Assembly (NCBI GenBank): GCA_027186245.1
Contig: CP114481.1
Location: 54,196,569 to 54,260,568 of the forward strand
Reading direction: 5' to 3'
Length of the DNA: 64,000 nt
Source of the DNA: Coriaria nepalensis
Taxonomy: Eukaryota > Streptophyta > Magnoliopsida > Cucurbitales > Coriariaceae
Numbering within the stretch: position 1 is the first letter of the stretch; each line of letters opens with the position of its first letter. The notes under the pieces are model-generated. The model was not told the origin of the DNA, made no database searches, and saw nothing but the letters and a program-made list of their open reading frames with translations. Positions 28,026 through 41,765 of the stretch are shown here, one piece after another. A program made the position numbers and the translations under genes.

Positions 28026-31000
28026 TCAAAATCTGGGATCTCTGCTGCTTGGAGGGCTATGCAAATTTTTTAAATGGTCAACCACGTCATATGAGCTGCT
28101 TAGGCGCTGGAAATTGGACCTACGAAGAATACTCCCTTGAATTTTCCGGGAATCATTTGATTCACTTTTGGATCCTCCTGTTTGCGTCATAAAGCATTGG
28201 CGCACACGTACACGGTGCTCTCTTGAGTCGTCGGTAAAATCGCCATGGATCTTGACCACTAAAATAACTTCTTTGTCTGTTGTAACTTCACACCATGAAT
28301 TCTGTGGGACTTTATCAACGAACTCTTCCAAGGTGGGATGGTCCTTGTGATGGACCACCACCTCTTCGATATGACCCGGTTTTATAATGCCGGCTGCTGG
28401 AGTGACCTAAAATGGAAGAACAAAACCCATCCACGAACACTCTTTACTGCCATATGAGAAAGCAAGTGTAGATATTGTATAAGTATATGAAATTTACCTC
28501 AAGCCAATGTGGAAAGCCAAATGAGCCTCTAGGACAATGATCCGATGCCTGTTCGTTCTCCTTAACTGTGGTTTCACCCTGACAAATTATTTGATAGAGG
28601 GCATTGTTTTTCCCAGATTTGTTTGTAAGCCGCAAAACAGATGTATTCTGATTTTGGAGGATTATATTGTTTGTACTAACAATAGTTTCTGGAATTGTAC
28701 AAAGATCTTCAAGCATATGCTTGATTTTCTCATTTGAAGTAAGAATATCTCCAATTTCTTGTCTCCTAATTGACTCATCAACTCGGGCGATATCAATGGT
28801 AAATATACAACGGACTGGCTTGTGATCACTGTCTGTCACATCCATACACGCTTCGTACCTATTTTTAAGGAGGAAATGTCAATCTCAAAGCACAAAGACT
28901 ATATATCCATTGTGGGAAGTGAATATAGAGAAAGGGGGGCTGGGGGTGGGCGGAGGAGGGTACAATGCTCTATGTGAAGTTGATTTACATCACATGAATA
29001 AGAAGTAATATGTAAGAGTTGCCTCGATCATTTTTTCCCTGACAAACTTCAAAGACATTTATCCTGAATTTGTTCATTTTATATAACAACTAGATTGTCA
29101 TAACTATTAGAATCAAAAGGCAAGAAGATGCCACTGAAAGTGAATCAGTGAGGATAAATGAGTCCATTCTTAAGGTAGGAAGAAAACTAGCATAAATAGA
29201 AAACTTACTGCGATATTGAAGAGACTACCGGACATTCTAAACTGCATTCAGACACCAAAGTTGATTTGCAATCACGATATAGAATTCTGTCACACCAGGC
29301 AGGAACACGCTTCTTTTCCCCAGAATCATAACCTAAGGAAGGGGAAAAAAGAAATTGAAATCAAAACTTGCGAGAAATTTAATAAACTATATATTAACAA
29401 AGGAAGTTTTCACAAATTTCAACGAATATGTTAATTCCATTGTTTATACTTTTATTTTTCTTTTCAGTCGGAAGATATAAAGATCATCCAAGATCCTAGG
29501 GACCCAAAAGGGAAACAAGCAAGTAGGAGTTATGCAAATGAAATTTTCCAACTTCAAGTCATGCCACAATCCTAGCATCTAAGAAGCAATCAATTTATAA
29601 GAGACTAAACCACACCCTAAAATGCACCTGCTAATCCAGGTTGGTGCCTGTCAAACTTGTATGTGGGAGGAAATCTAATAACTGCTTCACGCATTCCTTG
29701 GAAGACATTTCCAGCTTCCATTTCAGCTCGGAGCTGGTCTTTTTCTCTCAGCCAATCAAAGCATCTTTGAGAAATAAAATCCATTGCTTCATCATAAGAC
29801 ACACCACCCAGCCGGTAATTGAAATCACCAAGAAATATGACCATATCTGCCTCAGATAATTCAGGGGTCCCTTCTGCAGCTAGTCCCCCTATAGCCTGTA
29901 TAGCATCTATTCTTCATTACACTCGAAACAGTAAAAGAAATAAAATCCAGTCAAAGAACTCAGAGATCAATTGGAAATATCATAATAGGTTCAACTCCAA
30001 TTGAAACATATATACATACATTCGAACCACAAAGCACCTGAACAGCAGATAAAGCACCAGCTGCAAGAAAAAGGACCAATGGCAAGCCACATCTATAAAC
30101 AAGAGGCTTAAAATACATTGACAAGGCAAGCGAACAAAAGACTATCAGGCACCACACTGTACCATTAGCATTGAAAGCATTAGTCTGTTTGGAGAAGGAC
30201 ATAGTCCGATAGACATGATCAAAGTCTGCATTTCGACGATTGACTGCTTCTAAATGTGCAGCAAAATGGCAGTTTACAGAGCACATTACTCGATCATACA
30301 CTCTGATCCTTAAACCAACAGCCCCCTGGAAAGACACGTAGTTATGTCGATCAAACCTATTTACTTATCACCACCAAATCATAGGCAACAGATAATAAGA
30401 ACAATTCTGCATAGACCAAAATATTTTTGGATCAACGTGCTTGCATCTGTTTCTACATATATAGTCTCTAATACTTTGTATCAGAATATAAGACCAGGCC
30501 TTGTATAATAGTAAATCAAACAACAAATATATTTGGTAAATGGAATCATTTTATAAAATAGAAAAATGGAATGTCATCTAAGATACAGCAAAGTAATGCC
30601 ATATTTTCCATGTAATTGAGCCTCTCTTTGATCAACTGCGTCAAGTTGCGAGAAGGTGGCCAGGATCGGGGTTGTTTACTTTTCAATTTCCCACAGAATA
30701 GTTAGCAACTGTAAGACAATTACTTGTTAACTACAAAATGGGAAAAGTAGTAGAACAGTTGGATGCATACCTTGTTACCAATCGCACGTCCAAAACCACA
30801 TGGTACTGCTGCAGCATCAACATCACCCACTTGAGTTCTCAAAGTATCTCTCACCCTATGTCACAAAGTTAACCTCATAATTCACACTTGACATAGTAAA
30901 AAAGGTCAAGAAGAAAATGATGCAAGAAGGGAAGAGATGTGTAAAGGAAGTCAATGGTAGAGTTTGAATACACAACAAAATAGTGTGGTCCTTGAATGAA

Positions 31001-33852
31001 AACAAAAATGATATACTGAAGTTTCATGGGCCCAAACTGGATTGTAGATCCAAACTAGAGTTTCGAACACTAAACCAAAATGACCCCTAAGCTACAGCTG
31101 CGCATTTTTCTAGAAGCAATAATTAAGCGGGTATGGAGAGAAGAAATTGGTTGAAGAGAGCACTCTGATCTCATTTCGAACGCTATAAGTAATACTATAA
31201 AATACTTTTAATTCAATCAGATAACCACGTACCTTACAGAAATATAAATAATACAAGGAAAAGTTCACAAACTAAGAAGGAAGTAGAAGATACTAAAGAT
31301 CTTCCTATTGTTATATAGTAATAGTAAACTTGACTGGAGTTTCATCACGATGCTTGTAACCAAATCAGAAGTATATGAAGCAATGTTGTATAGAACTATC
31401 TTTGTCCATCTAAAAGTCTTTTTTTTTTTTTTTTTTGATGGCCCATATGAAACCAAAGTACCAAATCAAAAAATTAGATTTATAACTCACGGAAAACGAA
31501 TTTTACTTTATATTATCTTTTCCAATATATACTAACCATGCAGCTATGAGCAAGCCAGCTAACTGCCGAGAACCAACAAGTTCAAAAGTTGATCCATCCC
31601 CCAAAGTTCTACCTATCATATCCAACCACCACTGGCCAAGAGAACTGCCCTCAAGTCCCACCTAAAGAGATAAGGAAAGAGAAAGGAATAGAGTTAGATT
31701 AAAAAAAATAAAAGTACAAAAAAGATAATAGCAGTGTAGAAAGTCAAAAAGAACTAACAGTTTCTTTAGCTGCTGACATTGCAAGGAACCCAGCTCCCAT
31801 TTCAATTTCCTGCAACCCAACAATAACTATGCCTACATCTGATGCCACAGAACCGAGCCAGGAGATAAGTGAATCTTGGGATGCTTTGCCTTGCCCAACA
31901 TTCCATGTACCAGTCAATATTTTCAAATTTTCAATTCTTGTATACAGGAATTCCTTGCCAGCCAATTCTGAGCGTAATATGCTGTCAAGAGGACCTGGAG
32001 ATGTGAAGTTCCATCCACGGATACCACCATGATTTGCCAGGGTGAATACATAACCAGACCCAAGTGTCATTTTTACAATAGGACGGCTATGAGCTACCCA
32101 CCCTCCAAGGAGCTTACCCTCAAGGTTCAATACTTGCACAACACCGCTCACATAGCCGACCCATATTCGTTTACCAATGGCACAAAAGCATCGAACAGCA
32201 TGAGGATGGTAAACAAAATCTTGTAGACGGTTCCCATTTCCATCCCACTGCACAAGTAAGCCACTTGTACACCCAGTCCAAATCATTCCATCAATTGTTA
32301 TCACCAGTGCTTCAGTTCTACGATCATCCCCAAAAGCTCCCTTCACTGCAACTCGTCGAACTGCATCTGCAGCACCCATTATAGCATTTCGTGATCGTTG
32401 GAGAAAACCAAATGAACTTTGTAACTTTTCTTTCTTTGAAAGAGAAGCAGACTCCAATGAAATATCTTGGACCAATATATCCACTCGATTCTCCAGCTGT
32501 CCATCAGAGTTGAACACTTTTAACAAGTCCCTCGTTCGAGCATCCCTTCAAAGATGAGTACATAAAGATAAATGCAGGTTTAGCATAACTTATAACCATA
32601 ACTCAATTTAGTAATCAATGAATTAGGTATTTGATCGAGCCCAGTTCATGCCTAGAGCTTAAAAGAGAACTATACTACGTACCAGAGCGCGAAAGAGAAA
32701 TGACTGCCACTCCATACTTTGGCCGTAGAATGATCAGATAACAAGTACTTAACATCCCAAGTGAATGTGTTATCGAAACCATTAGAAGAGACTTGGGTCC
32801 TGAGGTCAATGTAAGACCTCTCCACTATCAAAGGAGCCATGTGTTTTTCTTCTGTTGTTAGAGACAACGCTTTTTCAATACTCTCCCAAGGCCAAACACT
32901 AATAGCTCCTTCCTCCGAACCCGACCAGAGATCCCCTAAAATTAAAGAATCTAAAAATAAGTTTCACATTTTTCCAACAACAAATCATCACATTTTCAAC
33001 AGAAGAGGATCATGTACCATAAGAAGTCATCAAAAGAGAAAGAACCGGACGAGAATGAGCCTGCCAAGACAAGAATTCCTTGAAATGATTTTCATTTTTG
33101 AGTTCCATCTTCATCTTCCAACACCTGATTCTACCATCCCTGTGGCCGCTCCAAACCAACTGATTCCCCTCATCAGCAACCAAACACAAAGTCAGTGAAG
33201 TCCATCCTGACTCCTGAAACGGCACCGTTTCTTCATCCCCGCTCCTTATAGGTATAGAGACCTCAGCCGGATAGTACAGATCCTTGAAATTCCAAGCGCG
33301 GAGCCCACATTCACTCCCCGCCCATAGCTGTGACTTGGTGCTAGCGATCGTCCGCAGAAAACAACCAATCTGAGTCTCCCTCAGAGGGTGCGGCCTCACT
33401 TCCAGGCTGGGAGGCCGGTTCGGATGAGCAGCCGCTCGAATCGGAAGCCTGAAAATACCGGTTCCGCCACCTCGAGCAATGAACTCAGGTAGAGAAGAGC
33501 GATGCCTGTCGTTTAGTAAACTATTTGGAGTGTTACTGCTATTGATGTTGTTAGTGAAAGTGTCAGTTTTGGAGGAGAGCTTACGGTCGAGCAATTGGAG
33601 CATGTAGTCGAGGCGTTTGGAGGTGGACTCCACGGAATTAGAGGACACAACGTCGTTCTCTTCGTCGGAGGAAGAGGAGGTGGAGGCGAATAATTTAGGG
33701 GATGGAGCGTGATCAGCTTCGTGAAGATTCGAATCGAGGATGCCATCGTTGGGATGGTAATAGGATGAGTAATTAGCGAGGGAAGAAGATGAAACGACGG
33801 CGTCTTCCTCGTCTTCGCCGTCATCTAGGTCGATTAGGGACGGAGGGTCCAT
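28026..33852 (-). CDS. FRA3: Type II inositol polyphosphate 5-phosphatase, FRA3-like (1174 aa)
   Basis: Ten exons (33852-33018, 32935-32683, 32545-31759, 31661-31537, 30855-30771, 30325-30020, 29895-29628, 29332-29209, 28858-28498, 28406-28026) give a 1174-residue frame. After an acidic, Ser-rich N-terminus come WD40-like repeats (for example [54 protein letters not shown]), the hallmark of plant type II enzymes. The 5-phosphatase domain has [19 protein letters not shown], the catalytic FLGDFNYRL and VPAWCDRI motifs, and [10 protein letters not shown]-terminal extension with [17 protein letters not shown] follows. The family removes the 5-phosphate from phosphoinositides or soluble inositol phosphates. 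Arabidopsis FRA3 is needed for secondary wall formation and actin organisation in fibres. The neighbours (polygalacturonase, KOR2, AS2) support FRA3 rather than the 5PTase12-14 group. Confidence 0.9.
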
Positions 33853-34304
33853 TGGAATCCGGTGAGAACGTGTGGAGACTGTGAGATTCCGGTTATTGTT
33901 CGTTTGGACTTTTGGCAGGAAAATGAAAAGAAAACGGAGGTTACGAGATATGATATGATAAAAAACTTTTTATATAAATAAAAATAAAAATTTATTTTAC
34001 TTTTAAATTATTCCGATTATTATTATATTAATAAATAAGTAATTTTATTAAGCGGTAAAATTGTGATGCCCCAAAATGATATACGTTGTTAAGGCACGTG
34101 CTTTATGACAGTAGAAAAGTTTGGTTCATGTAATTTTTATAAAATGATGGATGAATTTATTTGATTAATCGTAAATTTAATTAATTATAATTATAATTAT
34201 AATTATTTATTAAATTTATCGTTTTGTAATTAATTAATATATACTAAACTGAATTATTATATATGAATTATTAAGAGAAACGAATTTTTCATCATATTAC
34301 TTAG
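33853..34304. other. FRA3 promoter / KOR2-like gene 3' flank
   Basis: About 450 bases, strongly AT-rich from 33960, between two genes on the minus strand. No gene or RNA is recognised. Confidence 0.5.
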
Positions 34305-36823
34305 CTAAGGCTTCCATGGCGGGGGAGGTGGTGGACTTTGTGGACCGAGAGGTGGAATTCCCGAAAAGATTAAATTTTTATCAACACCAACACCGCCTGC
34401 GGTGGTGGTAAGTGAGACAAGGGCAGCAACAAGTCCAGCATTTCCAGCTAACGTTGGCTCCGTGTAGTTCTTATTGTTACGAACATCATGAAACTTGTCA
34501 AACAGATCGGGGCCTCCGACCATTGCTCCGGTTATGTTGTTGGGATTTGGATTCGGGCTGTCCCGCCATTTCCATCCACCCGTGCATGAGTAGTGCTTTT
34601 TGTCGTTGGGTGTTGACGCGCCGCGGTGGTGCACTTTTCTTGGAAATTTCTTGCCGTGCCCTACTACATAGCTCATGTTCATGGGGTTCTTACCAAGAAT
34701 GTAATCCATCTGCATCGATTAGTTAAATAAACCTAATTAGCTCTTTACTATGATTCATGAATATATAGATTATAGACACAACATATCATTAATTGTTTGT
34801 TGTAGATATCATAAATGACTTTCACCAACCTGGGAAGTGGCAAAGCTCCTAAGATCTTCTATCCGAATGAAATCGGGGCCACAATTCCATCCCGGAATCC
34901 TACTAGCATTCAAGTAATCAACGTAAAGAGAAGCTAAGAATGCAGTGTTAGCCACATACTGAAGATTCTGAGCTTGCTGTTGTCCTTTGTTCAAAATAAT
35001 CATCCCCCCTACAATTAGATTAACATATAATGAATGTCAATTAGTCATCAATTAGTGATAATTACGTAACTACTTGATCAAACTAGAGTGAAATCAGTAA
35101 CGTACCTTGAGTCCAGTTGAACACCTTGTACTGTTTGAGATAAGAACACATATTAAGAGCTGTTACATTATGGTACATGCTCAACATGTCCTCATAAGGG
35201 TAACCCGGATTCAAAAATATTCGAAGCCTTGTCAACAAAAGCATGGCGGCTGGTAACTTGTTGTTCCAAGTAAGCACACTTTTCGGAGGAGTCATTACAA
35301 ACGCTTTCGCGTTTCTAGGTATGCCAGGATTAGTCGCTAGCGATATGTAACTAACATTACCCGTCGCATAATACAACCATGCAGCTGCCCACATATACTC
35401 ATCGTAATACCCCGTCGAGTTATAGTAGGGAGCTATATAATCATTCCCAACACTATACCTCGTCCTTCTCCCGCCATCTCTGGCGAAAGCGAAAACCGTT
35501 TTCGCGCCTTTTATTAGCTTCTGGGAGTAACTGGAGTCGTCCTGAAACACGATGGCAGCTGCAGCCAGAGCGGCCGCCATCTCACCAGCTAGCTCAGGTC
35601 CGGAGTCGGACATCTGCGTGATCCGGTTATAGTCCATGTCTTCGGGCCTCTGCCAGCAATAGTAGTCGTCTGCAGTCTGGGACCCGTTTCGGGAACCGCC
35701 TACCTGGCTGTATATTTTGCTAATTTTGGTAGCGGATGAGTTGAAGGTTAGGAGCAAGTAATCAGTGCCCCACTTGATGAGGTCGCGGGCGTGGTCGTAT
35801 TCGTGTAGGCTTTGGTATTTTTCTTTGTATTCTATAACACTCCAACTTAGCATTGTCATGGAGAAAGCTAGAGGGAAGTGGTACTTTGTGTTCTCGCCTG
35901 AATCATAGTAGCCTCCGATTAGCCCTCCTTTCACGTCCGAGTCGTTTCCATCGTGCAAGCCGGAATTCCCTCTCCATGAAATCTTATTGCTCTTGGGCAG
36001 CTTCCCAGCTACAATATCAATGCATCATACGTAAATTCTCAATCTGGATCTAAAATTTAGTTTGAACCCACAAAAACTTTAATTTGGTTTAACCATTTGT
36101 TTGAACTATATGAAACAGGGGATCATTCTCTATGTCCTTTTAGTATCTCACGTGAACATGTACAGACAAGACAAAGGAATAAAAACAGGATGGACCAAAA
36201 CGTGGGTGTTTTTCCAGATGTTCCGATTAGAACTGCAGACGGAATTTCGAAAGCCCTACACGGTTTACAAACTATTTTTTCTACTGTTCCTACTTTCTCA
36301 TGTTCCATAAAAATCTCAAAAGTCAACCCACGAATGAGAACAAAATATAAAGTCTAAAAGTTCTAATTGAACAAAATTGCTAATTTCGGGCAAGAATTAA
36401 TGAAGATTGATTGAGGAGGATGGACTTACATTTCTGGGCATTAAAGAACAGTAGGGCCTTAGAAAGCGCGACCGAGTACTGATCAGGCAAAGCGGCCGGA
36501 TCCTTGTGCTTAGGTAATGTCTCGACGATGATAATAGGCAGAGCAATGACTACAAAGGCTATCAACAGGGCAATGAGGGTCCACTTGATTGCCCTGTGGC
36601 TGCACATAATGCATCCAAAGTCAACGTACTTGTTCTTCTTCTTGTTCTCGGGCGGGCCCAGCAACCAGCTCTTCTGGGTTTCATCGAGATGATCGTGATG
36701 ATATTGGATTGGAGGAGGCAGAGCTGCTCTGTCCCATTCCATGCTCCTTCTCTGTTCTCGATCCTCCTCTATTCCTCCTCCACTCAGTTCAAATGATCCT
36801 CCCCATTGATTCCCAGAATGCAT
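34305..36823 (-). CDS. KOR2: Membrane-anchored endo-1,4-beta-glucanase, GH9A KORRIGAN type, KOR2-like (626 aa)
   Basis: Four exons (36823-36430, 36008-35106, 35008-34830, 34709-34305) give 626 residues, close to KORRIGAN proteins. The cytosolic N-tail has the family sorting signals ([12 protein letters not shown] and [10 protein letters not shown]), followed by one membrane span (about 78-103, [20 protein letters not shown]) and a lumenal GH9 domain with many N-glycosylation sequons. GH9 signatures are present: [19 protein letters not shown] and [20 protein letters not shown], which carries the catalytic-acid Glu. It ends in the Pro-rich PPPPPPWKP tail. The family acts with cellulose synthase at the plasma membrane and Golgi. 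One oddity: the DAGD-type motif that holds the catalytic base reads [12 protein letters not shown], so the second Asp is Glu at residue 170. Neighbours FRA3 and AS2 match the Arabidopsis KOR2 (At1g65610) position. Confidence 0.92.
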
Positions 36824-37163
36824 CTTTCTTTTTCTTTTCTTAATTTTTTGGGAAAGATTTCCACTTGGGAAAGAATGAAGGAACAGAGGAGAAGAGAAGT
36901 GAATGCTCTGTTCGTGTTATATTACAAGGGGGAAGAGAGACACATATTCTTACGTCTTCGGACACAACTATTTTCTAAGCTCGAGAAGGTGTGTTTGACT
37001 TAAGGGAAACGCCTACCTCAGGGGCAGTTCCGGAATTTTCGAATGAGAATGTGGATTTATTTTGATTTTTTGGGGAGGCAGAGTCAACTTAGGAAATTAG
37101 GAGAGGAATCACATTAGCGTGTTGTATATAGTTGTTTGGGAGCATGCGGTGGAGCTTATATAC

Positions 37164-37194
<31 letters not shown>

Positions 37195-38820
37195 TATAAT
37201 ATTAATTAATTAATTAGTTAAATAAATATATTTATGGCCGGAATAAATAGAGAGATTCATGGTCAGTCGTGACAGCCTCAAAACGCCAGTTGGATCTCGC
37301 CAGTACGTACTTAACTCTTTGTACACGGCTTTTTGCTGACTTAACTATTGCCTAATTATTGCCTCCCTTTTCTAAAGACCGACTCAATTCTTACTGGCTC
37401 AAATTATAATATTTTATATTAAATATGGTTTGAATTTTTAATTTTATGTAAATATATAATTTCGGTTATATCAGTTTTAAATATTATAATAATTATAATT
37501 ATTAAAAATATATATTTTTTAAATTACTATAATTTTTATATTCAAACTTTATGAATGTAATGTAAATCTTTAAATAATTAATTGCTTAAGTATTAAATAA
37601 TATCACTACTCATTTTATTATATCTTATTTCAATTAATTATTTATAATTTCAATATCAAATGAAAAAAAAATTATATATTTAATAGATAATAATAAGTCA
37701 TGGATCTGTTGAGATCAATTAATCTACAATAATATTATATTATTTTAATAATTCCGAACATTTTACTAAAAATTATGACACGTATTATGTATCGTTAGAA
37801 AAATATATATACTTAGTTATATATATAAGTTGCCGTTTATAATTTGAAATTGAAATGAAAGCACGATAGTGAAATTATTTTATTTTATGAATGAAATATA
37901 TATTTTTTTTTTGGAAAAAAAAAAGTGATAATCCCGATATTTAAAAAATATTGTATTATAATCTTTTATCTATTTTTTTTTTATAAATGAAATATATTTT
38001 ATTTTGGAAAAAAAAATATCACTTAAATTTAAGAATACATTTCAAAAAATAATAATAAATATTTTAGACTTGTAAAATAAATTCATAAAAATACTAAATA
38101 CTTCTTACAAATAAAATTTAATACAAATAAAAAAAATCATGAGTAATTTTTTAGGAATTAACTAATTAAAATTTTAATATAATATTATTAATTAATGGAA
38201 ACTTTCGTATAAATTTTATATGCAAATATATAATTTATTGTAAAAGTTAACTATTTATTTTAAAAAAAAATATATATATATATTGAAAGTAAAGTTAATT
38301 ATGGTAAATAATTTTTCCCTATTTATCACCTGACTAATTATAATTTTACAGTCAAAATTTTAACCGACTTCAGCTGTCATCAATATTCACTGTTACTCAC
38401 CGGAATCTTCCTCTCTTTTGGTGGGGGGCCCATTTTATTGACCCACCCCGCACGTGATTTTGCCTACCCCACCGGCCCACCACCCGATCCGCTCCATCCC
38501 CGCGCGCGCGCTCTCTCTCTCGCTGTACCCCTCCCCTCAACTCATCCCCATTCAGTACTCTGCAACTAACAAGATTTGATACAAACCCTAGAAAACCAAA
38601 GGAGAGAAAGAAAAAAAAAAAAAAAAAGGAATCCTTTACGACCACCGTTGAAGCATGCCAGGGATCAATTCTCACCGAATTCGAAGCGAGTAACAAGGAA
38701 GCATGCCAGAGACATGAGCATTTTCCGATACGAGCGATTATCGCCAATGGAAATGAAATCCTCGAATTTTTTAGCTTTAAAGTAAGGAAAGCCTTCGTGC
38801 GTGGTCTGTAATTTTCTTAC
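36824..38820. promoter_or_regulatory. Divergent intergenic region between the KOR2-like and Nudix genes
   Basis: Two kilobases between head-to-head genes, so both promoters lie here. The centre (about 37140-38340) is very AT-rich, with a TA microsatellite at 37160-37187. Next to the Nudix gene is a C-rich stretch with (CG)n then (CT)n (about 38500-38521) and a purine tract (38603-38628), the probable 5' leader. No further gene is seen. Confidence 0.45.
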
Positions 38821-38821
38821 C

Positions 38822-41765
38822 ATGTCCGATTTGGTGGCCCGCACGGGTCGGCATCAGCAGCGATACGAAGCCGGCTGTCGCCTTGTTGCCGGGTACCAAT
38901 ATTCTATTCTTTTTTTTTTTCCCCCAATTTCCTTAAAGCTTTTGACGTTTCTATCAGGTTCAATTATTTATATGAAATGCTTTCCTTTTTACAGTGTATT
39001 TGATGTGTTTCGATTTGTTTGGTTCTGGCTGTCACTGTTGCTGAGTCGTTTTCATGGACCCATATTGTTTGGCTGAAATTAGAATGATGATTATACTCTT
39101 AATTATCTTTAAAAATAATAAGAAATAAAATTACATTCTTAATTTGATATTTTTCAGTGGTTGATGTTGTAGGTTTCATTATTCTATTTCTCTTTTTTGT
39201 ATTCTTGAAAAGGGAGTTTGGTAGGGAAATGTAGAATTGGAGACATATATAGTTAAATCTATGTACGTCCCCAAAATTATATAGATTGGGTTTATGTGTT
39301 ACTCCTTGAATTAATAGATGTATATGATGGGTACGTTTCATCAAACAGTTTGGAAGTAGGGGCTGAGTTATGAAGAGGCAGCTTGGTGTTCAAGCGAAGA
39401 GTTGCACAGTTATAAGCTTCATGGAGGGTAGTTGGTTTGTCAGCTAACCTGGGTTTTTTTTATTTTTACTTTTTAAATCAAAGGATTGGTTCAGATTTGT
39501 GGATCCTTCTATAAATTTCCTGATCCTTTTATGCTTATGCATTTCAAAATTCTAGTGGGAAACGCCAAGTCAATCTTAGTAAATCTGGAATATGTAATGA
39601 GCGGAATTTGCATGGATGTATTTTAAAGAGTGCCTTGCTCCTTAATGAAGGATTTGTTTATTTTACGTGTTTGATTGAGGAACTTCTGTTGCAATAATTT
39701 TCTGTGAGGTTATTTGTTTACTAACTTTCTGTTTTTCTTGCAGCTGTGTTCCTTTTAGATATAGAAAGGATGACGAGACTGATATACCAAGTTCTGAGAA
39801 GATTGTAGAGGTGCTCATGATTAACTCACCAAGTGGACCAGGCCTCTTATTTCCAAAGGTTAAGTTGGTAATTTCTTTAATGAAGTTAGCGGTACCGGGT
39901 TTCCCCTCTCATTCCCCCACCCTAAATTTTGTTACAGCTCTGCAGGAAAAAGTTATTATATCTCCTCCATCGGTACATTTACAGTAGGATAAGTTTCTAA
40001 AACAGAATTCAATTGCAGCAAAAGTGCATAATCTGATCTGAGCCTCTTGAGGATTTTGTTTAGTTAAACGACAAATTTGGCTTTGTGATCTTTGTATTAT
40101 CTTCTTTCGTCTTTTGTTATTAAAAAGGATGCATCATTTTCATAAAATAAAACTGTGAACGTGCTTCCTGCTTTGGAGTTGCAATTACCACACGAATTGC
40201 TTTTAAGGACTAGTGCACAACTTTTGGGTTTTTGGTCAGGCCAGTTCTTGATTCTAAATATACTGGGAAACTTTATCCTATGCTGTGGTTCTTCTTTTGT
40301 CAAAAATATGGGGATTAGTCCGAAAGTTACTTTTCATGCCTATTGAGCGATCCTAATCTCTAGCTCCAATTTAAAGTCGGTCATGATGATGACATGGATG
40401 CCTCTGGAGATTGGAATGATTGAGTTGTTTATATTCTTTATATATGCATTTCCTGTTACAATTAGTAGAAAGGATATTGTTTTTGATCCTTGACTTTGCC
40501 AAATCTGTACAGGGAGGGTGGGAGAATGATGAAACCGTCGAGGAGGCTGCAGTTAGAGAAGTTATCGAAGAAGCTGGAGTTCGTGGGGAACTAATGGTGA
40601 ATAGTACTCTACTATTCTTATCCTTATTATTTTTGTTGAGCTTGTGGAAAGGATGATTGAAGTAAATTACATTTACATTCTTGTGGTTTTTAACAATTAT
40701 AGTTGGACCCCCTACAAAATTTACTAATTAGACTGACTAGTTTGATGTTTAGTAGTTTGCATGTGAAGAATGTATTAGTTTTTTATATTTTTTATTTGCT
40801 TGTTATGCATTACTATCTGCATTTCCTGGTGGCTTAACCTTTTGGATGTTTGGCGACTTAACAATGGTTTCAATTACAAACAACTTCGACTAGTTATATA
40901 GATTTAGGAACTATATCTATCCTGAGGACCATGTAATGATATAGAGCTGAGGTCAAGTATAATGAGGAGCTGGGAACTTTGTGCTTTGAGAAGTATGGAC
41001 TGAATTTTAGAGGGATTGTAGACAAATTGGTGAGAATAAGGATGAAGAAGGGATACTGTGGGTGGGTTGGCCTTGTTTTCTCACCTGCCCTCTTGATCTT
41101 TGGTGGCAGTGCTTGAGTGCTCGAAAAGAAATAGATGTTTCTACCTGGATTTGCTTTATTATTGTTGCTGAGATAAAGCTTGAATAGCTAAAGCATTGGA
41201 ATATTACTTGCTGCTAAGGGTGCTTTAGGAATATATGCTGCTAGGGGGGCTTTAGGAATGTAAGCATATTACTATATTTTTTTCTACCGGACAATTCAAA
41301 TTTTTTTTTTTTATAAACTCTAAAATAGTTTATGGCTGCATTTATGGATTCACCACTGTAGATCATTCCTATTACTATTATTACCATTTTATGTTGTAGC
41401 TATTCGATTCATTAGTTTATCAATCGAAAAGTGAAGAAAAATAAACTAGCACCCTATTATTTCTGCAGATTATATAGAGCAGGCTAATTCTGGGTTAAAT
41501 CTGGGTTTTGCAGGATTTCTTGGGATGTTATGACTTCAAAAGTAAAACTCACCAAGACAAGTTTAGTCCAGAGGGCAATTGCAGAGCTGCAATGTTTGCT
41601 CTGTTTGTTCGGGAGGAACTCGAGACATGGCCTGAGCAGAACACAAGAAGCAGAAGCTGGTTGACAGTAGATGAGGCTATTGAAAGATGCAGGCATCCAT
41701 GGATGAGAGAAACCCTAGAAAAGGGCTTTGCTAAGTGGCTTGCTGACAAGATAAGTTCATCGTAG
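38822..41765 (+). CDS. Nudix hydrolase, NUDT17/18/4-type (173 aa)
   Basis: Four exons (38822-38892, 39744-39858, 40513-40596, 41514-41765) give 173 residues. The Nudix box GX5EX7REUXEEXGU is perfect at residues 63-85 (GGWENDE, then REVIEEAGV), preceded by LLFPK and followed by LMDFLGCYDFKSKT, the pattern of the plant NUDT4/12/13/16/17/18/21 group. This group is related to diphosphoinositol-polyphosphate and dinucleoside-polyphosphate hydrolases; the exact substrate is not fixed by sequence. There is no strong organelle signal at the chosen Met; the start gives MSDLVARTGRHQQRYEAG, the usual N-terminus of the short forms. The gene interrupts the KOR2-AS2 pair known from Arabidopsis and is divergent from KOR2. 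No lesion is seen. Confidence 0.9.
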
